This document shows positions 40,040 to 44,536 of a stretch of 44,536 nt of DNA, piece after piece. The translations under genes and the position numbers were made by a program. Origin of the DNA: Streptomyces sp. SID10853 (GTDB taxonomy: Bacteria > Actinomycetota > Actinomycetes > Streptomycetales > Streptomycetaceae); contig NZ_JAAGLN010000034.1 in NCBI RefSeq assembly GCF_010548145.1, forward strand, positions 1 through 44,536, read 5' to 3'. The notes beneath the pieces are model-generated. The model was not told where the DNA came from, did not search any database, and saw nothing but the letters and a program-made list of their open reading frames with translations. The stretch's first letter is position 1. The number at the start of each line of letters is the position of its first letter.

Positions 40040-41200
40040 ATGACAGCACGCACAGCACGGATCGGGATCGGCGCGGTGGGCCTGGTGGCAGCGGCGGCTC
40101 TGACCGCCGCTTCGTTCACCTCGCCCGCGTCGGCCGTCGCGGGCCCTGGGCATGCACAGACCCAGCAGGCCATGGACACCGCGGTCAAGGACGGCGTCCC
40201 CGGGGTCACCGGGCAGGCCACTGAGGCGAATTCGGTCTGGACGGGCACCTCGGGCGTGGGGAACCTCAAGACGGGTGCGCCGCGCTCGCCGGTCGACCGC
40301 TACCGGATCGGCAGCATGACCAAGACCTTCGTCGCGACGGTGATGCTCCAGCTGGAGGCGGAGGGCAGGGTCGACCTCGACAGTACGGTCGACACGCTGC
40401 TGCCGGGAGTGGTGCGGGGCAACGGCAACGACGGCCGCCGCGTCACCGTGCGGCAGCTGCTGAACCACACCAGCGGGATCCCCAGCTACACGACCGACCC
40501 GGAGTTCCTGGAGAACGGCTTCACCGTGAAGTTCCTGGAGCACCGCTACGACACCTACACGCCCGCGCAGTTGGTGGAGATCGCGCTGCGTCAGAAGCCG
40601 CTCTTCGACCCGGGCACGAGCTGGAGCTACTCGAACACCAACTACATCCTCGCCGGAATGATCATCGAGAAGGTCACCGGCCACTCGTACGAGGACGAGA
40701 TCGAGCAGCGCATCATCAAACCCCTCGGCCTGTACGGCACTTCCGTCCCCCGCACCGCGTCGTCGATGCCGGTGCCGAGCTCCCGGGCGTACTCCAAGCT
40801 CTCCCTGACACCGCAGCCGTCCGACCCGACGTACGACGTCACCGAGCTCAACCCGTCGGCCGCCGCGTCGGCGGGCGCGATGATCTCCACCTCTGCCGAT
40901 CTGGACCGCTTCTACTCGGCCCTGCTGGGCGGCAGACTGCTGCCCGCGGAGCAGCTCAAGGAGATGACGACCACCGTCCCGGTCAGCGGCTACGGAATGA
41001 TCACCGCGTACGGCCTGGGGCTGATGAAGTTCTCACCGTCCTGCGGCGTCACGGTCTGGGGCCACGGCGGCAACATCCAGGGCTCGGCCTCCCAGGCCGT
41101 GACCTCGGCGGACGGCACCCATTCGCTGGCCTTCAACTTCAACGGCGACTGGGCGGGGAACAGCGAGGCGGTCATCGACGCGGAGTACTGCCCGGAGTGA
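40040..41200 (+). CDS. Secreted serine hydrolase (beta-lactamase / D-Ala-D-Ala carboxypeptidase family)
   Basis: A 386-residue class-C beta-lactamase-fold enzyme. Signal peptide RTARIGIGAVGLVAAAALTA to about ASAVAG. Catalytic S-x-x-K is GSMTKTF (about 92-95), the Tyr motif is YSNTNY (about 200), and the third motif, K/H-T-G, reads WGHGGN. Similar to Streptomyces R61-type DD-peptidases and esterases, so it may trim peptidoglycan or hydrolyse esters; resistance is not implied. GGAGGGG stands 7 bases before ATG. The end overlaps the PucR gene by 29 bases (convergent). Confidence 0.92.
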   Translation: MTARTARIGIGAVGLVAAAALTAASFTSPASAVAGPGHAQTQQAMDTAVKDGVPGVTGQATEANSVWTGTSGVGNLKTGAPRSPVDRYRIGSMTKTFVATVMLQLEAEGRVDLDSTVDTLLPGVVRGNGNDGRRVTVRQLLNHTSGIPSYTTDPEFLENGFTVKFLEHRYDTYTPAQLVEIALRQKPLFDPGTSWSYSNTNYILAGMIIEKVTGHSYEDEIEQRIIKPLGLYGTSVPRTASSMPVPSSRAYSKLSLTPQPSDPTYDVTELNPSAAASAGAMISTSADLDRFYSALLGGRLLPAEQLKEMTTTVPVSGYGMITAYGLGLMKFSPSCGVTVWGHGGNIQGSASQAVTSADGTHSLAFNFNGDWAGNSEAVIDAEYCPE

Positions 41201-42830
41201 ACCCGGGCAGCAGGCGCAGTTGCAGCATCAGTGCGAAGCGGACGTCGGGGTCGGTGAGGTCGGCCCCGGCGACTTCGGTGGCACGGCGCAGGCGGTACCG
41301 GAAGGTGTTCTGGTGGACGTACATCGCTTCGGCGGCCGCCGGGACGTCTCCGAAGGCGCTGAGCCAGACGCGGAGGGTGTCGGCCAGCTGGGAGTCGTGC
41401 TGCTGGTCGTAGTCGACCAGCCTGGCCAGCGGGCCGGTCGGTGGGTCGCCCCGCTCGGCGGCGAGGTCGGCGAGGTCCAGCAGGAGCGCCTCGACATGGA
41501 CGTCGGAGATACGGGCGAGCCTGCGCGGGCCTCCGTTGGCGCGCAGGACGCGCAGCGCCCGGTCGGCTCCTTCGCGGGAGCGGGCCAGTGCGCTGCTGTC
41601 ACGGGCCATCGGACCGATGCCGATCAGCGGGGCCAGCCGGTCCCCGATGCGGGTGAGGAAGTCGGTGCCGGTGCGGGCCGCCCGCTCCTCCGCGTCCGTC
41701 CGGTCGAGCGCCACCGGGAGGATGCCGTAGGCCACGTCCCCGATGAGCGCCGTGGCGGCGCGGGCGTGGATGGCGGAGAGGTGCATGGCGAACGCATCGG
41801 CCAGACGCTGGCGTTCGGCCGTGTGCTGGGCGTGCAGATCGGTCGAGCCGGTCAGCTCGGGCGGGTCGGGCACCGCCAGGGCCAGGACCACGCCCGCGTA
41901 GTCGGTCAGTCCGAGTCTGCCCAGCGACTCGGCGGCGCCCGGTCCCCCTTCCAGCGCGGTGGAGACCAGATCGGCGCGGAGCCGGCGCTCGACATCGGCT
42001 CCGGCCCGCAGCCGCAGCATGTGCAGGGCGACCAGCTTGGCCCCTTCGCGCAGCGCCTGGCCGCGCTGCGGGGTGAGCGGGGTGGGGACGACGGCCCAGA
42101 TGGATCCCAGGACTTCGTCCCCTGCGCGTACGGCGATCGCGGCGCGCGGGATGTGGAATCCGTCGGTCTCGGGCGGGTCGACGTGCACCGGCTGGTCGCT
42201 GCGGTAGAGGGAGCGGAAGATCCCGCGGTCCTCGAGGAAGCGGGTGAACCGCTCCGGGACCTGGCGGCCCAGTACGGTCTCCACCCGGGAGCGGTCGGCC
42301 TCGTCCTGGCGGCCGGAGAAGGCCAGGACGCGGGAGCTGCGGTCCTCGATGGTGACGGGGGCGTCGAGGAGCGCGGCCACCGCGTTGGCCAGGGCGAACA
42401 GATCGCCGGACGGGGTGCCGCCCAGCACCTGCGGGCCCGTCTCGCCGACATCGCCGTCCGCGAGCAGCGAGCGCAGCAGCGCGGCGAGCTGGGCCCAGGA
42501 GGCGCCGCGGGTCAGCGCGAGCAGTGCCACCCCCGACCGCTGCGCCGCCGCCGTGACCGCAGCGTCGGCCGGTACGGGCGCGCGGACCACCAGCGCCGCC
42601 GCGCCCGCGTCGCCGAGGGCGGTGAGCAGCCGGACGGTCTCGTCCGCCCCGTGGACGCCGACGCCGAGCACCAGCGCCTGCCGGGGCAGCACCGGTTCGT
42701 CCAGCGCGTCGTGGATGACGACACCGCCGATCTCGTCCGCCGTGTCCGGGTCGCCGCACACCAGGTCGAGCAGCGTCGTGCCGAGGTCTTCCAGGACCCG
42801 CCTGAGGCTGGCCCGCGGTTGTGTGTTCAC
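41172..42830 (-). CDS. PucR/CdaR-type transcriptional regulator
   Basis: A 552-residue regulator. N-terminal sensory part resembling the PucR purine-catabolism domain (VNTQPRASLRRVLEDLGTTL; ALVVRAPVPADAAVTAAAQR), a GAF-like centre (VTIEDRSSRVLAFSGRQDEA; HIPRAAIAVRAGDEVLGSIW), a GGDEF-like degenerate segment and the C-terminal PucR helix-turn-helix LADTLRVWLSAFGDVPAAAE, then MYVHQNTFRYRLRRATEV. GTG 42830 is chosen because upstream sequence is repetitive and non-coding in style. Probably senses a metabolite and controls a nearby catabolic gene, such as the enolase-superfamily gene. Confidence 0.88.
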   Translation of the reverse strand: MNTQPRASLRRVLEDLGTTLLDLVCGDPDTADEIGGVVIHDALDEPVLPRQALVLGVGVHGADETVRLLTALGDAGAAALVVRAPVPADAAVTAAAQRSGVALLALTRGASWAQLAALLRSLLADGDVGETGPQVLGGTPSGDLFALANAVAALLDAPVTIEDRSSRVLAFSGRQDEADRSRVETVLGRQVPERFTRFLEDRGIFRSLYRSDQPVHVDPPETDGFHIPRAAIAVRAGDEVLGSIWAVVPTPLTPQRGQALREGAKLVALHMLRLRAGADVERRLRADLVSTALEGGPGAAESLGRLGLTDYAGVVLALAVPDPPELTGSTDLHAQHTAERQRLADAFAMHLSAIHARAATALIGDVAYGILPVALDRTDAEERAARTGTDFLTRIGDRLAPLIGIGPMARDSSALARSREGADRALRVLRANGGPRRLARISDVHVEALLLDLADLAAERGDPPTGPLARLVDYDQQHDSQLADTLRVWLSAFGDVPAAAEAMYVHQNTFRYRLRRATEVAGADLTDPDVRFALMLQLRLLPGFTPGSTPRR

Positions 42831-42941
42831 CGTGCCCTGTACCCCCGGTCCACCCAGACAGTGCTTGCGGCCGCTCCTCGCCGGTGTGGACGGGATTGTG
42901 CGGTGCTCCCGCCGGTCGGCACAAGAGCCCCGCCGCCCAGT

Positions 42942-43062
42942 TCCCGTCACAGGGGCCCCGCCACGCAGGCACCGCCACACAGGAATCGTCCCGCAGGTCC
43001 CGCCCCAGGGCCCCGCGAGACAGGTCCCGTCACACCGGGTACGTCGTACAAGTCCCGTCACA
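42942..43062. repeat. Degenerate repeats with TCCCGTCACA
   Basis: TCCCGTCACA occurs three times (42942-42951, 43025-43034, 43053-43062), with looser copies (GTCCCGC and GCCACAC elements) between them, at roughly 20-30-base spacing. The stretch fills the gap between the PucR start and the end of the enolase-superfamily gene; the last copy covers that gene's stop codon. Confidence 0.6.
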
Positions 43063-44164
43063 CGGGGATCCACTCCGTGCCGACGGTGAACTCCTCCAGG
43101 GCGCCCGGGAGCGGCTCGACACCGAGTCCTGGCCCGTCCGGCACCGGGAGGTGGCCGTCGGCCGGCACGAACGGCTCGGTGATGTCGTCCCGGTAGAAGC
43201 GGCCGGATCCGGAGACGTCACCGGGCAGTGTGAAGCCCGGCAGCGCGGCCAGCGCGATGTTCGCGGCGCGCCCCAGGCCGGTCTCCAGCATGCCGCCGCA
43301 CCACACGGGTACACCGTGCGCCGCGCACACGTCGTGGATACGGCGGGCCTCCAGATAGCCGCCGACCCGGCCGGGCTTGATGTTCACGATGCTGCACGCG
43401 CCCAGGGTGATCGCCGCCGCCGCGGTGCGGGCTGAGGTGATCGACTCGTCCAGACAGACCGGTGTGGCCAAGGCGCCGGCCAGCTGCGCATGGCCGAGGA
43501 GATCCTCCTCGTCCAGCGGCTGCTCGATCAGCAGAAGCCCGAACGGGTCGAGCCTGGCCAGGTGCCGGGCATCGGCAAGGGTGTAGGCGGTGTTGGCGTC
43601 GACCTGGAGCAGCAGGCCGTCGCCGAAGCGCTCGCGTACCGCGCGGACCGGATCGATGTCCCAGCCGGGCTCGATCTTCAGCTTGATACGTCGATAGCCC
43701 TCTTCGAGGTAGCCGGCCACCGCGTCGAGCAGCTCCGGCACCGAGTCCATGATGCCCACGGACACCCCGCACGGCACCCGGTCGTGGACGGCGCCCAGTT
43801 CGCGTGCCAACGGCACACCGCGGGTGCGCAGTTCGGCGTCGAGTACGGCCATCTCCAGCGCGGCCTTCGCCATGCGGTGGCCCCTGAACGGCTCCAGGGC
43901 GGGGCCGACACCCACCGCGTCCAGCCGCCGGTGACGTCCCAGCGCGGGAACGAGATACCGGCGCAGCACATCGGCGCAGGCGGCTGTGTACTCCGATGAG
44001 TACAGCGGGTCGGCCATCGCCACGCACTCGCCCCAGCCGTCGGCGTCGGTACCCACCGCGCGGAGCAGCAGCGCCGTGCGCTCGGTCTGGGTGCCGAACG
44101 ACGTACGGAAGGGGGCCACCAGCGGCAGCCGGACCTGGCGGACTTCGACTCCGGTGAGCTTCAC
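43058..44164 (-). CDS. Enolase-superfamily enzyme, OSBS / N-acylamino acid racemase type
   Basis: A 368-residue member of the mandelate racemase/muconate lactonizing group close to o-succinylbenzoate synthase (MenC2) and N-succinylamino acid racemase. Capping domain VRQVRLPLVAPFRTSFGTQT; acid/base K-x-K in RRIKLKIEPG; metal ligands Asp in LLLQVDANTAY, Glu in LLIEQPL and Asp-Glu in VCLDESI; final Lys in VNIKPGRVGG. No other menaquinone gene is adjacent, so racemase/epimerase activity is as likely as OSBS. The GTG overlaps the stop of the upstream tail fragment (GTGA), so it was made as part of an operon. Confidence 0.9.
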   Translation of the reverse strand: MKLTGVEVRQVRLPLVAPFRTSFGTQTERTALLLRAVGTDADGWGECVAMADPLYSSEYTAACADVLRRYLVPALGRHRRLDAVGVGPALEPFRGHRMAKAALEMAVLDAELRTRGVPLARELGAVHDRVPCGVSVGIMDSVPELLDAVAGYLEEGYRRIKLKIEPGWDIDPVRAVRERFGDGLLLQVDANTAYTLADARHLARLDPFGLLLIEQPLDEEDLLGHAQLAGALATPVCLDESITSARTAAAAITLGACSIVNIKPGRVGGYLEARRIHDVCAAHGVPVWCGGMLETGLGRAANIALAALPGFTLPGDVSGSGRFYRDDITEPFVPADGHLPVPDGPGLGVEPLPGALEEFTVGTEWIPV

Positions 44165-44280
44165 CTTGTGTCCTTGTCTGTGAGGAGGTACCAGCCGGCG
44201 CGGTCGAATCCCGTCACCCGCCACCCGTCGGCGATGAGCCCGCCGAGGACTTCGCGTACGGCGGAGCGCCAGGCCGCCGC
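44161..44280 (-). pseudogene. C-terminal tail of an unidentified gene coupled to the enolase-superfamily gene
   Basis: Reading leftward in the frame that ends at TGA 44163-44161 gives AAAWRSAVREVLGGLIADGW then RVTGFDRAGWYLLTDKDTR and a stop. The peptide looks like a real protein end (mixed helix, aromatic strand), and its stop overlaps the GTG of the next gene. Upstream the frame merges into the enoyl-CoA hydratase fragment, read in another frame. It seems to be the remaining end of a gene whose body is lost. Family not identified; an acetyltransferase end is a guess. Confidence 0.5.
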
Positions 44281-44536
44281 CGACGGCAGGCCCGTGGATC
44301 GCGGCGATCACCGGGAACGGCAGCTGCCGGATCGCCGCCAGCCCGCCGGTCGCGGCCTCCTGGAACCGCAGGAACTCCCGCACTCCCATGGCCTGGATGT
44401 CGCCGACCTCGGCGAGGTCGAACCCGGAGCAGAACGCCCGCTCCCCCGCTCCGCGGACGATCAGCGCGCGGGCGCCGGTGCCGCGCAGCGCGTACGCGGC
44501 GTCGTCGAACTCGTGGACCATCGTCTGCGTCTGTGA
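44265..44536 (-). pseudogene. Enoyl-CoA hydratase/isomerase fragment (cut by right edge, truncated at its 3' side)
   Basis: From the right edge the frame gives QTMVHEFDDAAYALRGTGAR, ALIVRGAGERAFCSGFDLAE and LPFPVIAAIHGPAVGGGLAL, which is the crotonase fold core: oxyanion-hole region A-F-C-S-G-x-D and the H-G-x-x-x-G-G-G motif. Directly after GGGLAL the sequence turns into RRTRSPRRAHRRR, without the expected following helix (A-D-x-R-I-A-S), and runs into the next gene. The crotonase C-terminal half is missing, so this is a truncated gene; its start is outside the window. Confidence 0.65.

Noticed and set aside
43058..44521. A single 487-residue fusion of enoyl-CoA hydratase and enolase-superfamily protein
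   Set aside because: The frame is open through both, but the linking stretch is Arg-rich nonsense, the hydratase lacks its second half, and the enolase-superfamily gene has its own GTG with a ribosome binding site.
1..44536. CRISPR arrays, tRNA or rRNA genes
   Set aside because: No regularly spaced identical repeats and no cloverleaf or rRNA-like sequence were seen by eye on either strand; a tRNA scan would settle the tRNA point.

Overview
The window reads as chromosomal DNA of a Streptomyces or close actinomycete relative. It has very high GC, strong third-position GC bias, GTG and TTG starts, many stop/start overlaps of the ATGA or GTGA kind, and typical streptomycete families: an XRE/DUF5753-DUF397 pair, a DUF574-type methyltransferase, an RsbW-like ATPase, a PucR regulator and an MsiK-dependent style sugar ABC transporter without its own ATPase. 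No rRNA, tRNA or CRISPR was seen.

Positions 1-10000 are the most interesting part: a two-armed azole-forming RiPP (TOMM / linear azol(in)e-containing peptide) locus. A leftward operon starts with a 35-residue Cys/Ser precursor (3712-3819), followed by a strong hairpin, an FMN azoline dehydrogenase, an E1-like leader-binding protein, a YcaO cyclodehydratase and a membrane protein cut by the left edge. A rightward operon has a cytochrome P450, a second YcaO, a 59-residue precursor with an SCCSSSVLCCCCC core (7021-7200), again followed by a strong hairpin, then a second E1-like protein, an unusual nitroreductase-fold half protein and a second SagB-type dehydrogenase. The two leaders share an M-[KD]-L-T-T start. 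The two arms have different weak points: the left YcaO lacks the E-R of the E-x-x-E-R-D motif, and the right E1-like protein lacks one zinc cysteine. This suggests, but does not prove, shared or cross-acting complexes.

Positions 10000-13900 are probably accessory to that locus: a DHA2-type MFS exporter, a divergent TetR-family regulator, a small charged coiled-coil protein and an O-methyltransferase. A 14-base motif (GAACAGTGTTAGCA) lies both in the divergent TOMM promoter region (4035-4048) and in front of the methyltransferase (12785-12798), which ties the two together.

Positions 13900-25000 are housekeeping and stress functions: TerD, an IS701 transposase relic, a ferritin-like protein, an HhH-GPD protein, a DJ-1/PfpI protein, a formaldehyde-dehydrogenase-like enzyme, a DEAD-box helicase with a strong leader hairpin, an MDR oxidoreductase with a divergent HxlR regulator, an amidohydrolase with a divergent MarR regulator, and a secreted cell-surface protein. 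Positions 25000-33000 hold the regulatory ATPase/XRE/DUF397 group, methyltransferases, two leaderless glyoxalase-fold proteins, a secreted protein and an adenylate-forming ligase.

Positions 33300-37400 are a tightly coupled glycerophosphodiester uptake operon (two permeases, a lipoprotein binding protein and a phosphodiesterase) with a PHO-box-like direct repeat in front. The right end has a GH92 alpha-mannosidase with a perfect palindrome in its promoter, a serine beta-lactamase-family hydrolase, a PucR regulator, an enolase-superfamily OSBS/racemase-like enzyme and, at the edge, an enoyl-CoA hydratase fragment that seems to have been joined out of frame to the tail of another gene.
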